DNA of 64,000 nt from Fremontodendron californicum (lineage: Eukaryota > Streptophyta > Magnoliopsida > Malvales > Malvaceae), in contig JAULJL010000027.1 in the NCBI GenBank assembly GCA_030761205.1, forward strand, positions 5,001-69,000. The letters are read 5' to 3'. The position numbers and the translations under genes are program-made. The notes beneath the pieces were generated by a model, which had not been told where the DNA came from, searched no databases, and saw only the letters and a list, made by a program, of their open reading frames with translations. How positions within the stretch are numbered: the stretch's first letter is position 1; every line of letters starts with the position of its first letter. This document shows positions 44,101 to 57,531 of this stretch, one piece after another.

Positions 44101-45953
44101 TCCAAAAAACTCGTACATCTCTGATTTTTCTGGGAATTCATCTTTGATCAGAAAATTAAGCCGATTTTTTATCGTGTAGTTTTACATGTCCTGAGTCTCC
44201 AGTAATTTTTTCAGAATTTTTGGAATTTTTAGAAATAGGGTAAAAAATCGTGGATTAAAACTGGACAGTGGAGTCAGAATTGAATTTAAAGAAAAACAAA
44301 GCAGTTTTTTCTCCTCCAAAAACTCGTACATCTCTGATTTTTCTGGGAATTCATCTTTGATCAAAAAATTAAGCCGATTTTTTCTCGTGTAGTTTTAAAT
44401 GTCGTGAGTCTCCAGTATTTTTTTCAGAATTTTTGGAATTTTTTAAAATAGGGTAAAAAATCGTGGATTAAAACTGGACAGTGGAGTCAGAATTGAATTT
44501 AAAGAAAAACAAAGCAGTTTTTTCTCCTCCAAAAACTCGTACATCTCTGATTTTTCTGGGAATTCATCTTTGATTCGAAAATTAAGCCGATTTTTTTTCG
44601 TGTAGTTTTACATGTTCTGAGTTTCCATTATTTTTTTTAGAATTTTTGGAATTTTTAAAAATAGGATAAAAATTCGTGGATTAAAACTGGACAGTGGAGT
44701 CAGAATTGAATTAAAAAAAAAAAAAACAATTTTCTGTTTTGGTTAATTTACTTAGAGTGGGCTGATTAGAAGGGTTAGCTACTGACTTAGGGTAATTTCT
44801 AAGCCTTTTCAAACTCTAAAAATGGTTTTTCAAGTCCCGGGTTAAGGGTAGTCAAGTCCGGATTTTTTAAACTTAGGAAATTAGAGCCATTTTAAAGAAA
44901 TTAGCCCAGTTTTTATTTTTAATTCAAGCTTTTCAAAATTGTTTTCAAACAATCACAAAGTATTTTGGTTTTAGAATATTTAATTTGACATATTTTCCTA
45001 AGGTAGCCGGATATCTTTTTAGATATACGGATTTCCTTAATTAAAGGAAAAAAATACATTTCATGCATTGCATTTTTATATTCATGCATTTTATATAATA
45101 TGTGATTCTTGCTATAATAATTTCTATGATATTGTTGTTATTTTGATTTATATTTTTTGATGTTACATGGTTTATTATATGGTTTCGAATATTTCATGAT
45201 ATCCTATGCTTTTATTTAGTTATCTTTATTTAGCATATACGTATTCATTTACTTTAAATGTTTTCAAAAGATAATGGTTTTCAATAAAAATAAAGATATT
45301 CCCGAGTTAAAATAATTCATGAGTTCTCTACCGGGTTTGCTGGAGGGAATATCATCAATTATCATTAATAAAGGAATATCTTTCTTTCAAAAAAGAGAAT
45401 GATTCGGAAAGTTTTCCAAAACTAATAAAAATTTCTATATTTTGCCACGTTTGTTGGGGAATATAGGAAAATTTTGAATTTGTAAATTCTGGATCATTTT
45501 CAATAAAAAAAATGAAATTATTTTTCTTTAAATTGGGAATTAACTTGAAATACTAAATTTAAAACCAACTTTTTACCGAGACTTGAGATAACACACGATT
45601 AATAAGGTACCGATTTATACGGGCGTTGTGGGGGTGCTAATCCTTCCCCACACGTAACCGACTCCCGAACCCGCTTCTTTGATTTCTCTGGTTTAAAACG
45701 CAGACTTGAAATTGGTTTTTAAAATGTTTTAATTAATTTTTAAAATATTTTATAAAACCGATTTTAATAGGTGGCCGATCACACCTAGCTAAAAAAGATT
45801 GGTGGCGACTCCATGTCTTTTTTAAGGTCATTTTCAAAACCTTCATTTTTCTAGAGGAATTAAGTCGACTTTTCCTCGATTTTTTTTAATGTCACGCCTA
45901 ACGAATAATAAAGTCTTGCGATGAGACCCGTCGTTATTTTTTAGGTTGCGACA
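41130..45953 (+). repeat. 3' LTR of the Ogre-type element (4,824 bp)
   Basis: Near-identical to 27100-31926 at offset +14030. Differences seen: 42296 C for T, 44628 T for G, a shorter A-run near 44713, GATGTTACATGG for GATATTACATGG, and GAAATTGG for GAAATTTG near 45714. TATA box at 42781; the ~214-bp tandem repeat at about 44080-44713. Confidence 0.92.
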
Positions 45954-46195
45954 GGACCGATCGGACCGTCTGGACCGAGCGGACCGTCCGGACCGAGCGG
46001 ACCGTCCGGACCGACCGGACCGACCGGACCGTCCGGATCGCCTGGACCGTCCGGACGGACCGACCGCCCGGATCGCCCGGACCGCCCGGACCGTCCGGAT
46101 CGCCCGTACCATCCGGACCAATCGGACCGATCGTACCGAACGGACCGACCGGATCGTTTGGATTGTCCGGACCGACCGGACGGATCGGATCGACC
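45954..46195. repeat. 9-bp GC satellite block A14, right part (starts with GGACC target duplication)
   Basis: Continues the block interrupted at 27099 and matches 20755-20993. The first five bases are the right target-site duplication. Confidence 0.92.
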
Positions 46196-46482
46196 AACTA
46201 GGCAAGGCTAGTCTAAACTTCACTGGCCTTAGTGGCTCAACTTCGAAATGTCATAACTTTGCGCTCGGTTGTCCGTTTGAGGTGATTTTTTTTGAATTCA
46301 TGTAACTTTTTAAGATCTACGCGCTGGCAAACTGCCGAAGGCGGTTTGTCGTAGATTTTTTCCAAAGAAACATCATTTAGGCTATTAATTTTAGTTTTTT
46401 TTTCTTTTTTTCATGATTTTTAAAACATTGAACTTGCCTATTTTTCTATTTTTCGAGACTAAATTCAATTTTATTGTACGAC
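46196..46482 (+). repeat. Truncated inter-array spacer S14, duplicate of S10
   Basis: Has the S10-specific variants (CGAAATGTCATAAC, TTTTTAAGATCTACG, GTCGTAGATT) and the same loss of TATA-like box, hairpin and ATG. Confidence 0.87.
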
Positions 46483-47130
46483 AGGACCGTCCGGACCGCC
46501 AGGATCGCCCGGCCCGACCGGACCGTACGGATCGCCCGGACCCACCGAACTGATCGGACCCACCGGACCGTCCGAATCGACCGGACCGTCCAGACCCACC
46601 GGACCCACCGGACCGATCGAACCGTCCAGACCGCCCGGACCACCCGGACCGTCCGGACCGTCCGGAACGCCCGGACCGACCGGACCGCCTGGACCGTCCG
46701 GACCGCCAGGACCGACCGGACCGATCGGACCGACCGGACCGCCCGGACCGTTCGGATAGCCCGGACCGCCCGTACCGACCGGACCGCCCGGACCGACCAG
46801 ACCGACTGAACCGCCCGGACCGACTGGACAGCCCGGACCGACCGGACCGTTCGGACCGTTCGGACCGCCCGGACCGCCCGAACCGACCGGACCGCCCGGA
46901 CCGACCGGACCGACCGGACCGCCCGGACCGCTCGAACCGATCGGACCGCCCAGACCGTCCGAACCGCCGGACCGACCGGACCGATCGGACCGTCCGGATC
47001 GATCGGACCGACCGGACCGCCCGAAACGCCTAGACCGTCCGGATCGACCGGATCGTCCGGACCCACCAGACCGTCCGGACCGCCTGGACCGTCCGGACCA
47101 ACCGGACCGACCGGACGGATCGGATCGACC
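46483..47130. repeat. 9-bp GC satellite block A15, duplicate of A11
   Basis: About 72 monomers. Relative to A11 it lacks a segment near its left end and has extra monomers near 46855-46925, so internal length changes nearly cancel. Confidence 0.92.
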
Positions 47131-47470
47131 AACTAGGCAAGGCTAGTCTAAACTTCACTGGCCTTCGTGGCTCAACTTCGAAAGGTCACAACTTTGCGCT
47201 CGGTTGTCCGTTTGAGGTGATTTTTTTTTTTGAATTCATGTAACTTTTCGAGATCTACGCGCTGGCAAACTGCCAAAGGCGGTTTGTCGCTGATTTTTTC
47301 CAAAAAAACATCATTTAGGCTATTAATTTTAGTTTTTTTTTTTCCTTTTTTTCATGATTTTTAAAACATTGAACCTGCTTATTTTTCTATTTTTCGAGAC
47401 TAAATTCAATTGTATTGTACGCGAGCATACTATAACTTATAAGGATTTGATCCGTGCATGAGGAGAGCTC
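47131..47470 (+). repeat. Full-length inter-array spacer S15
   Basis: Like S11 on the left (CTTCGTGGCTC, GCCAAAGGCGG). Unlike S11 it continues past AAATTCAATTGTA into the normal end (TTGTACGCGAGC, TATAACTTATAAGG, ATG). It shows what the end of the duplicated unit looked like before the seam formed at 22212. Confidence 0.88.
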
Positions 47471-47616
47471 GGACCGATCGAACCGTTCGGACCGACCGGA
47501 TCATCTGGACCGACAGAACCGTCCGAACCCCCCGGATCGCCCGGACCGAACGGACCGCCCGACTTCCCCGGACCGATCGGACACACCGGATCAATCGGAC
47601 CCACCGGACCGTCCGA
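47471..47616. repeat. 9-bp GC satellite block A16 (last before the AT array)
   Basis: Short, degenerate GC block ending GACCGTCCGAATATATTAC, where the AT satellite takes over. Confidence 0.88.
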
Positions 47617-50600
47617 ATATATTACAATAGATATGTAATTTTAATATATTTATGTAATTCTAATAGATGTAATTACGTAAATTTATTAGATATATTAGAA
47701 TATATTACAAAGATATATATATTTACATAGATATTACATAGATATATTAGAATTACATAGATATATTACAATTACATAAATATATTAGAATTACATAAAT
47801 ATATTAGAATTACGTAGATATATTAGAATTACATATATATATTTACAATTACATAGATATATTACGTAAATATATTAGAATTACATTGATATATTACAAT
47901 TACATAAATATATTACAATTACATTGATATATTAGAATTACATAAATATATTACATAAATATATTAGAATTACGTAAATATACATAAATATATTATAATT
48001 ACATAGATATATTAGAATTACATAAATATATATGTAAATATATTAGAATTACATAGATATATTACATTGATATAATAGAATTACATAGATATATTAGAAT
48101 TACATATATTACATAAATTGATATATTAGAATTACATAGATATATTACAATTACATAGATATATTAGAATTACATAGATATATTAGAATTACATAAATAT
48201 TTTACAATTACATAAATATATTACAATTACATAGATATATTACAATTACATTACATAGATATATTACAATTACATAAATATATTAGAATTACAATTACAT
48301 AGATAGATACATTACATAATATATTAGAATTACATAGATATATTTACAATTACATAGATATAGATATCTATGTAATTGTAATATATTTATGTAATTGTAA
48401 TATATCTATGTAATTCTAATATAATTATGTAATTCTAATATATTTACGTAATATATCTATGTAATATATATTTATGTAATTCTAATATATTTACGTAATA
48501 TATTCATGTAATTATAATATATATTATGTAATTGTAAATATATCTATGTAATTCTAATATATCTATGTAATTCTAATATATTTATGTAATTGTAAATATA
48601 TTTATGTAATTGTAATATATCTATGTAATTCTAATATATCTATGTAAATATATTTATTTAATTCTAATATATCTATGTAATTGTAATATATCAAAATAAT
48701 TCAAATATATTTATGTAATTTATCTATCTATGTAATTGTAATTCTAATATATTTATGTAATTGTAATTATATCCATGTAATGTAATTGTAATATATCTAT
48801 GTAATTCTAATATATTTACGTAATATATCTATGTAATATATTTATGTAATATATCTATGTAATTGTAAATATATTTATGTAATTCTAATATATCTATGTA
48901 ATTGTAATATATATATCTATGTAATATATCTATGTAATTCTAATATATTCTAATATATTTATGTAATATATCTATTGTAATATATTTATGTAATTCTAAT
49001 ATATCTATGTAATTGTAATATATTTATGTAATTCTAATATATTTATGTAATTGTAAATATATCTATGTAATTCTAATATATTAATGTAATTGTAATATAT
49101 TAGAATTACATAGATATATTTATGTAATTATATTTAGAATTACATAGATATATTAGAATAAATATATATTACATTGATATATTAGAATTACATAGATATA
49201 TTACATAAATATATTAGAATTACATAGATATATTACGTAATTACATAAATATACATGACCTAATCTAAATAAATATGTAATTGTAATATATCTATGTAAT
49301 TGTAATATATCTATGTAATATATCAATTATGTAATTTATGTAATTCTAATATATTTACGTAATATATCTATGTAATTGTAATTATATTTATATCTATGTA
49401 ATTGTAATATATTTAAATATATTTACATAAATTAATTAGAATTCTATTACGTAGATATATTACATAAATATATTAATGTAATTGTAAATATATCTATGTA
49501 ATTGTAATATATCTATATATCTATGTAATATATCTATGTAATTCTAATATATCTCTGTAATTGTAATATATCTATGTAATTCTAATATTTATGTAATTGT
49601 AAATATATCTATGTAATTGTAATATATCTATGTAATTCTAATATATCTATGTAATTGTAAAATATTTATGTAAATATATCTATGTAATATATCTATGTAA
49701 TATATCTACGTAATTCTAATATATTCTAATATATTTACGTAATATATCTATGTAATTGTAATATATTTACGTAATTCTAATATATCTATGTAATTGTAAA
49801 TATATTTATGTAATTTATCTATGTAATATATCTATGTAATTGTAATATATCTAAGTAATATATCTATGTAATTCTAATATATTTAGGTAATATATCTATG
49901 TAATATATGTTTTTGAATTATATATTACAATTACATAAATATATTACGTAAATATATTACATAAATATATTAGAATTACATAGATATATTACATAGATAA
50001 ATTAACATAAATATATTACAATTACATAAATATATATTACAATTACATAAATATATTTAGAATTACATAAATATATTTACAATTACATAGATATATTACA
50101 ATTACATAAATATATTAGAATTACATAGATATATTACAATTACATAGATATATTTACATAAATATATTACAATTACATAGATATATTAGAATTACATAGA
50201 TATATTAGAATTACATAGATATATTAGAATTACATATATATTACGTAAATATATTAGAATTACATAGATATATTACATAAATATATTTACAATTACATAG
50301 ATATATTACAATTACATAGAATTACATTGATATATTACAATTGCATAAATATATTAGAATTACATAGAACTACATAAATATATTTTCAATTACATAGAAT
50401 ATATTAGAATTACATAGATATATTAGAATTACATAAATATATTAGAATATAAATATATTACGATTACATAGATATATTACAATTACATAGATATATTATA
50501 ATTACATAAATATATTACATAGATATATTAGAATTACAGAAATATATTACAATTACATAAATATATTAGAATTACATAAATATATTACAATTACATAAAT

Positions 50601-51884
50601 ATATTACAATTACATAAATATATTACAATTATATTACAATTACATGGATATATTAGAATTACATAAATATATAATACATAGATATATAATACATAGATAT
50701 ATTACGTAAATATATTAGAATTACATAGATATATTTATGTAATTGTAATTGTAATTCTAATATATATTTACGTAATAGATATTATAATTATATGTTTACG
50801 TAAAATATATTAGAATTACATAGATATATTACAATTACAATTACATAAATATATTAGAATTACATAGATATATTAGAATTATATATTACAATTACATAGA
50901 TATATTACATAAATATATTACATAGATATATTACAATTACGTAAATATATTAGAATTACATAGATATATTAGAATTACGTAAATATATTAGAATTACATA
51001 GATATATTACAATTACGTAAATATATTAGAATTACATAGATATATATTAGAATTACATAAATATATTAGAATTACATAGATATATTATGTTTTTGATATA
51101 TTATAATTACATAAATATATATTAGAATTACATAAATATATTAGAATTACATAAATATATCTATGTAATATATCTATGTAATTCTAATATTTATATATAT
51201 TTATGTAATTGTAATATATTACAATTACATAAATATATTACAATTACATAAACATATATTAGAATTACATAGATATATTAGAATTACATAGATATATTAG
51301 AATTACATAGATATATTACAATTACATAAATATATTTATCTACAATTCTAATATATCTATGTAATTGTAATATATCTATGTAATTCTAATATATCTACGT
51401 AATTCTAATATATCTATTGTAATATATTTATGTAATTCTAATATATTACAATTACATAGATATATTACAATTACGTAAATATATTACATAAATATATCTA
51501 TGTAAATATATCTACGTAATTCTAATATATTTATGTAATTGTAGATATATTTATGTAATTATATACATAAATATATATTAGAATTGCATAAATATATATT
51601 AATATATCTACAATTACATAAATATATCTATGTTATTGTAAATATAAATTTACGTAATTATATATTATTCTAATATATCTATGTAATTGTAATATATCTA
51701 TGTAATTGTAAATATATCTATGTAATTCTAATATATTTATGTAATTCTAATATATCTATGTAATTGTAATATAAATATGTAATTCTAATATAAATATCAA
51801 TAGATATATTTATGTAATTGTAATATATCTATGTAATTCTAATATATTTATGTAATTCTAATATCTTTATGTAATTCTAATAGC
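47617..51884. repeat. 19-bp AT satellite array T3 (4.3 kb) with many orientation switches
   Basis: Degenerate monomers of ATTAGAATTACATAGATAT and ATTACAATTACATAAATAT (~19 bp), some 220 copies. The orientation flips repeatedly. Switches are seen near 48366, 49098, 49260, 49430, 49475, 49917, 50733, 50790, 51150, 51215, 51340, 51437, 51500, 51560 and 51640. At 48356-48374 the switch is a near-perfect palindrome around GATATAGATATC. No coding potential. The right ~315 bp were copied with the 9.1-kb block to 6193-6507. Confidence 0.92.
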
Positions 51885-54353
51885 TGTAACAACCGAGGTT
51901 ACGTATAATCATGTAAAGTCAAATCCCGAAAAATTTTAAGGACAAACTTGGAAATTTGTAAGAAGTTATAAGTGAAGGAAATAAAAGAAGAAAGGATCAA
52001 AATGAATATATTAAAAAAGTTTAGGGGCTTAATGGTTATTTATAAAAAGTTGAGGGACTAATATGCAATTATCCCAAAAACAAAACAAAATATCTCTTAT
52101 ATTCAATTGATCTCCCGAAAACACAAGAAATATTCATTCTCTTCTTCAAGTGGCAGCCGGAAGCCTCTCCTCTCAAATTTCTTCATCTCCTCCAACATTT
52201 CTCTTCAAGAACTCCACCAAAATCTCATCAACAATCACATCCAAGGTTAGTTTCTTGATAAATGCTTCATTTTCTTTAGATATTCTACTTGAGCATGCTA
52301 AGATCTTTGCTCCATAAACATGTTAAGGTCTGAAATCCATCTATTAAGTATGAATTTTACTCATTTTTGGTAAGAATTAAAAGGATTTGAAAGCATGAAG
52401 AAGAAAATGGGAAGAAAAAGCAAAACAGGGGAATCTGAGCATGCTTGCTGTTCGGATTTTCTGGGTTCGGCACATTTGGGTTTATATTTTTTTGATATTT
52501 TTCCTAGAAACTAGACTTCAATACGAGAATTTTGGTCTTTGAATCACCCAAAACCGATAAGCGGTTAAAAAGATAAAATTCGGTGAAGTTGGCTGTTCAG
52601 TGTGACCTCTGTTTCAGTATAGTTTCGGGTTTTATCAAATTTGATCAAGATTTTGTTCTAATTGTCTAAGTTAGTTATTTTCTTCATAAATTAGACTTAT
52701 TGGTACCAAACTCAAGTTATGATTTTCTAATCTAACTTGATATTAAGGAATTTATTGCTTAAGAGAAATATAGTACTATTGATGGTTATGGATTATGAAA
52801 ATCTCTAAGGCATGGAATACTAGAAAGGAATTTGATAAGGACATGAATATGGAGTTGAATATTTGGAGAAAATGATTATGGAAATGATATTAAAAATTTG
52901 GGATATGTTGTTTTGAGTATGAGGAATTAGTATTGACCTTGAGGGAAGATTATGAGACTTAAGTTGCATTCAAAATTGTGTAATGCTTTGAGCATGTATA
53001 GATACTAATTATTGTTAATCTCTAGGCCACGTAGATCCGACGTCACCTATGGATCCCGAAGTTTCAGGTCGAGGTGTACAGTGAGATCATCTCAAGGATT
53101 GTGAGTAGACGACAACTATAGTTATTTGAAATTTATTTAAATATAATTATATATATTTATATTTTTTTTAGCGTAATATTTATTTTGCGTATTAAAGGTA
53201 TATACGATATTTAATCATATGAATTGATTTGTTATTAAAGTATTTTTATTTCAAGAAATATTATATCGAGTAAGTTGGTTGATTTATGAAATATGATTTT
53301 ACATAGAATTTGACGTACATGGTTTTGGCTCGACCTGACTTAATGTATGAGATTATTTCCTTGACTGGAATACGGGAGCTGCGTGCTACGCCTTTGTGGC
53401 AGGAGCCACCTCCAGAGTCCCTATTCCGTGATATTATACTGGGGTATGGGAGCTGCGTGCTACGCCTTTGTGGCGGGAGCCACCTCCAGAGTCCCTATTC
53501 CGTGATATTATACTGGGGTATGGGAGCTGCGTGCTACGCCTTTGTGGTGGGAGCCACCTCCAGAGTCCCTATCTCATTATATTTGCCTTTTGGGGGCACA
53601 TCATAGTGACACATATGCCTTTGGGGCGTCCTATGGTGGTATTGGCCTTTGGGGCCGGCTACTAGTATGCCTACATGGATATTGCTTGGTTATTTCATGG
53701 ATGTACTCTTATGCAGGACAGAAAGTTGGAGCCCAATTATACGGAACTTGATTTACTTTACAGATTTTATTCATTGATTTAATATTATAATATTGTTATA
53801 CATTTGAAAACTTTGCTACGTCTTTGAATTACTCATTATGATTTTATTATTATTTATTTTGAAAATGTTTATTATGTTTTAAAGGATTATAATCATAGTT
53901 TTCAAATGTTTTAAAAGTTGTTTACTCACTGAGATATTCATATATCTCACCATTTCATATTCTCATTTTCAGGTGATAGTTAGGTGTTGGGATTGCAACC
54001 TTCCTCTATTCTCTGCTTCAAATAGTATTGTGACGTGGTGGGCATTATAGTAAAAATTTATTGAAGTCTTGATCTTTTGATGTTTTTATCTAGTAAACCT
54101 TGCTGAGATAGGTTTACTTTTGGATATATTGTATATATTTGAAGATATGAGACAATAGATCAATATGTTTTGATTTGAGCATAAATTGATCATGGAAATT
54201 TTTTTTGAATATATATGGATATATGTGATAATAGTATTGAGGAATATTGCTGGTTGAGGATATGAATTGAGTGTTATTTGCAGGAGGATTATCGTTGAGA
54301 TAGAAAGGAAACTCTGCCGGATTTTAGGTAGATTATCCGGACAGGGTGTTACA
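51885..54353 (+). mobile_element. 5' LTR of Del/Tekay-like element, copy 2
   Basis: Same length and TGTAAC...GTTACA ends as 6508-8976, at exact offset +45377. Scattered differences are mostly C/T or G/A, for example GACGTCACC here and GATGTCACC in copy 1. The internal 74-bp repeat is at about 53373-53577. Confidence 0.9.
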
Positions 54354-54356
54354 ATT

Positions 54357-54368
54357 TGGTATTAGAGC
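54357..54368 (+). other. Primer-binding site, initiator-Met tRNA, mutated (copy 2)
   Basis: TGGTATTAGAGC differs from the consensus TGGTATCAGAGC by one C-to-T change. Confidence 0.85.
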
Positions 54369-54446
54369 AAGGTTATAGATCCTGTAGACTTAGGAACTGT
54401 TTGTTGAAATATTAAAATACTGTCACTTGTGTAAAAATCAGACATG

Positions 54447-55115
54447 ATGCCACCACGTCAAAGAGGAAGGCCTAGAATCAATCCCCTACCCCAAAATAAG
54501 GATTGGAATAGAAATGTGAATATTGATGAGCAAATTAGAGGACAAGCTTTAGTTGCTGGTTCATATTATGTTGCTGCACCCTTAGCAGCACCCCCAGCAG
54601 CTAATCTTAATTTAGTTAAGGCAGTTGCAGCCTTGGGAAGAGTAATTCCCGCTTTGACTGCCCCTACTAAAAAATGGATAGTTGATTACTGTAAAGTTCT
54701 GAAGAACATGGGTTGCAAGATTTTCACGGGTTCTTTGGAATCAGATTTAGCCTGGTCATGGCTACAAAATTTTGAGACTACTTCCATTACTCTTCAGATT
54801 CCCGAGCCTATGAGGTTACCATGTGCGGTGCAATTTTTGGAGGATCATGCACACACATGGTGGAAAACTACAGTGCAAAGGTATGCTGGACGTCCTGCCA
54901 TAACCTGGGCAGATTTTCGAAGAGAATTTGAAGAAAAATACTATTCTCGGGCCTTGCGGAAAAAGAAATGGACTGAGTTTATGAATTTAAAACAGGGTGG
55001 TATGTCAGTAGTAGAGTATGAGCAAAAATTCAGTGAACTATCAGAATTTGCTCCATCGATAGTAGCAAACAATGCAGTAATAGATTGTTTTTTTTTTCAA
55101 AACTGTGACTTTTAA
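54447..55115 (+). pseudogene. gag: gag of Tekay-like element, truncated (copy 2)
   Basis: Same protein as copy 1 up to the T-run, then a different short tail (FQNCDF) because this copy has one T fewer. A C-to-T change creates an extra ATG at 54444, just before the usual start. I keep the MPPRQ start as the family-like one. It lacks the zinc knuckle and everything to the protease. Confidence 0.87.
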
Positions 55116-55440
55116 GAAGTCAGGAGACTCGGAGTTTACTTTTCAAGGAGAAAGGAAAGTTTTACCTTCTTGCCTTATCTCCAAGATGGCAGCCAATAGA
55201 TTCTTGCAAAAAGGGTATTCTGCTTACCTTGCTTATGTGATTAACAAGGACATACATGAGGCAAAGTTGGAAACTATACCTGTGGTCAAAGAGTTTCCTG
55301 AGATCTTTCCTGAAGAATTAGTCGGTTTACCTCCTGACAGGAAATTGGAGTTTACTGTCGACTTAATCCCTGGCAGTGCTCCTATTTCTCAGGCACCCTA
55401 TAGAATGGCACCTTCGGAGCTAAAGGAATTGAAAGTGTAG
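55096..55440 (+). pseudogene. pol: pol linker and start of RT (copy 2)
   Basis: Equivalent of 9721-10064, with the same TAG and TAA stops at 55438 and 55444. Those two nonsense changes therefore predate the duplication. Confidence 0.85.
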
Positions 55441-56199
55441 TTGTAAGACCTAGTTGACAGAGGTTTCATTCGGCCTAGTACTTCACCGTGGGGAGCACCG
55501 GTTTTATTTGCAAAGAAAAAGGATGGATCTTTACGATTGTGTATCGACTATAGACAATTGAACAAGGTCACCATTAAGAATAAGTATCCTTTTCCAAGGA
55601 TTGATGACTTGTTTGATCAGTTGCAAGGTGCAAGTTTGTTCTCCAAAATAGACCTAAGATCGGGTTATCATCAATTAAAGATTAAAGAATATAATATTCC
55701 AAAGACTGCTTTTAGAACTCGATATGGTCATTATGAATTCTTAGTTATGCCTTTTCGGCTAACTAATGCACCTGCAGTCTTTATGGATTTGATGAATAGG
55801 GTGTTTCGGCCCTACTTAGATAAGTTTGTTATTGTTTTCATCGATGACATCCTAGTTTATTCCAGGAATAAGGATGATCATGTAAGCCATTTGAGAACGG
55901 TGTTGCAAACTATGCGTGAAAAACAACTTTATGCTAAATTTTTCAAGTGTGAATTCTGGCTAGACAAAGTAGCATTCCTTGGTCATGTAGTATCTAAGGA
56001 AGGGATTTTTGTGGATCCACAAAAGATAGAAACTGTAGTTGTTTGGAAAAGACCCACTAATGTCACAGAAGTTAGGAGCTTTCTCGGATTGGCAGGGTAC
56101 TATCGAAGATTCGTGGAAGGATTTTCCATGATTGCCTCTCCTTTGTCAAAATTAACAAGGAAGCATGCTAAGTTTGAGTGGACTGATGAATGTGAGTAA
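55441..56199 (+). pseudogene. pol: Reverse transcriptase domain (copy 2)
   Basis: Same RT core as copy 1, with the FIDD box intact and the Arg in place of Gly in MPFR. It ends at the shared TAA. One silent G-to-A difference is visible near 55908 (TTGCAAACT against TTGCAGACT). Confidence 0.9.
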
Positions 56200-57252
56200 G
56201 CTTTCCAAGAGCTCAAGCGTAGATTGACCACAGCACCAATTCTTACACTACCATCAGGGACTGGAAGCTTTGTGGTATACAGTGATGCCTCGAGGCGAGG
56301 TTTGGGTTGCATTTTGATGCAACATGGGAAGGTGATAGCTTATACTTCTCGGAAACTGAAACAGCATGAGCAAAACTATCCCACTCATGATTTGGAGTTG
56401 GCGGCAGTGGTGTTTGCACTAAAAATTTGGAGGCATTATTTATTTGGAGAAAAATGTACAATCTACACTGATCATAAGAGTCTGCAATATCTGATGGATC
56501 AGAAAGAATTAAATTTGAGGCAAAGGAGATGGTTGGAATTGATAAAAGATTATGACTGTGTAATTGACTATCACCCAGGAAAGGCCAATGTAGTGGCCGA
56601 TGCTCTTAGTAGAAAGTCTTCTAGTTCTCTTGCTCATATTCGAGCAATTCAGAAACCCTTACAAAATGAGTTGAAGTCTTTACCTTTAGAATTGATGATT
56701 ATTGAGAATAATCTCCTGATAACCCACTTGAAGGTTAAACCGATTCATATTGATTGGATACGTGAAGCACAGAATAATGACCCTATGCTGGTAAAGTTAA
56801 AGCAAGAAGTAAATGATGGTGTGAGGACTGACTTTCAAATAAAAGATGAGGATGTATTGATAATGAAAAATAGGCTTTGTGTGCCTCAGGATGAAGAACT
56901 CCGGAAGGTGATTTTGGAGGAAGCTCATAATGCACCATACGCGTTACATCCTGGTAGTGTGAAGATGTATCGAACCTTAAGAGAACATTATTGGTGGCAA
57001 GATATGAAACAGGACATAGCTGAGTTTGTTTCTAGATGCTTGGTATGCCAACAAATTAAAGCCGAGCATCAAAAACCTTTTGGGAAATTGAACCCTCTAC
57101 CTATTCCTCAATGGAAGTGGGAAGATATTGCTATGGATTTCGTTTCGGGATTGCCAAGAACACAGTCTGGTTATGACAGCATTTGGGTGATTGTTGATCG
57201 TTTGACAAAATCAGCTCACTTTTTGCCAGTCAAGAAGTCTAAACTTCACTAG
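56200..57252 (+). pseudogene. pol: RNase H and truncated integrase (copy 2)
   Basis: Reads 342 residues from 56224, further than copy 1 because the Gln codon CAG at the AMDFVSGLPRTQSG position is intact. RNase H acidic residues and the integrase HHCC and first Asp are present. It is fused to the satellite spacer at the same AAGTCTAAACTTCAC junction, so the truncation predates the duplication. Confidence 0.9.
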
Positions 57253-57531
57253 CCTTGGTGCCTCAACTTCGGAAGGTCATAACTTTGCTCTCGTTTGTCC
57301 GTTTGAGGTGATTTTTTTTTTGAGTTCTTATAACTTTTCGAGATCTACGTGCTGGCAAAACTGTTTTGAAAAAAACATCGTTTAGGCTATTAATTTTACT
57401 TTTTTATCTTTTTTTCATGATTTTTAAAACATTGAACTTGCTCATTTTTCTATTTTTCGAGGCCAAATTCAATTGTATTGTACGAGAGCATACTATAATT
57501 TATACAGATTTGATCGGTGCATGAGAAGAGT
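57238..57531 (+). repeat. Diverged spacer S16 (copy 2 of S5)
   Basis: Matches 11862-12181 but lacks about 25 bp around CTGCAGTAGATGGTTTGCC, reading GGCAAAACTGTTTTG instead. Confidence 0.85.

Larger units (their letters stand above)
27100..45953 (+). mobile_element. Complete non-autonomous Ogre/Tat-type LTR retrotransposon (18.9 kb)
   Basis: Two near-identical LTRs (27100-31926 and 41130-45953) with TGTAGA...GCGACA ends. It has a tRNA-Arg primer site, a polypurine tract and a 5-bp target duplication GGACC. The size, LTR length, terminus TGTAGACACC, primer tRNA and gag C-terminus identify the Ogre/Tat lineage of Ty3/gypsy. The internal 9.2 kb holds two gag-like frames but no protease, RT, RNase H or integrase motif in any frame. 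This fits the non-autonomous class described in plants as terminal-repeat retrotransposons with a GAG domain. By eye I see about four substitutions between the LTRs plus a poly-A length difference, so the insertion is recent. Confidence 0.92.
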
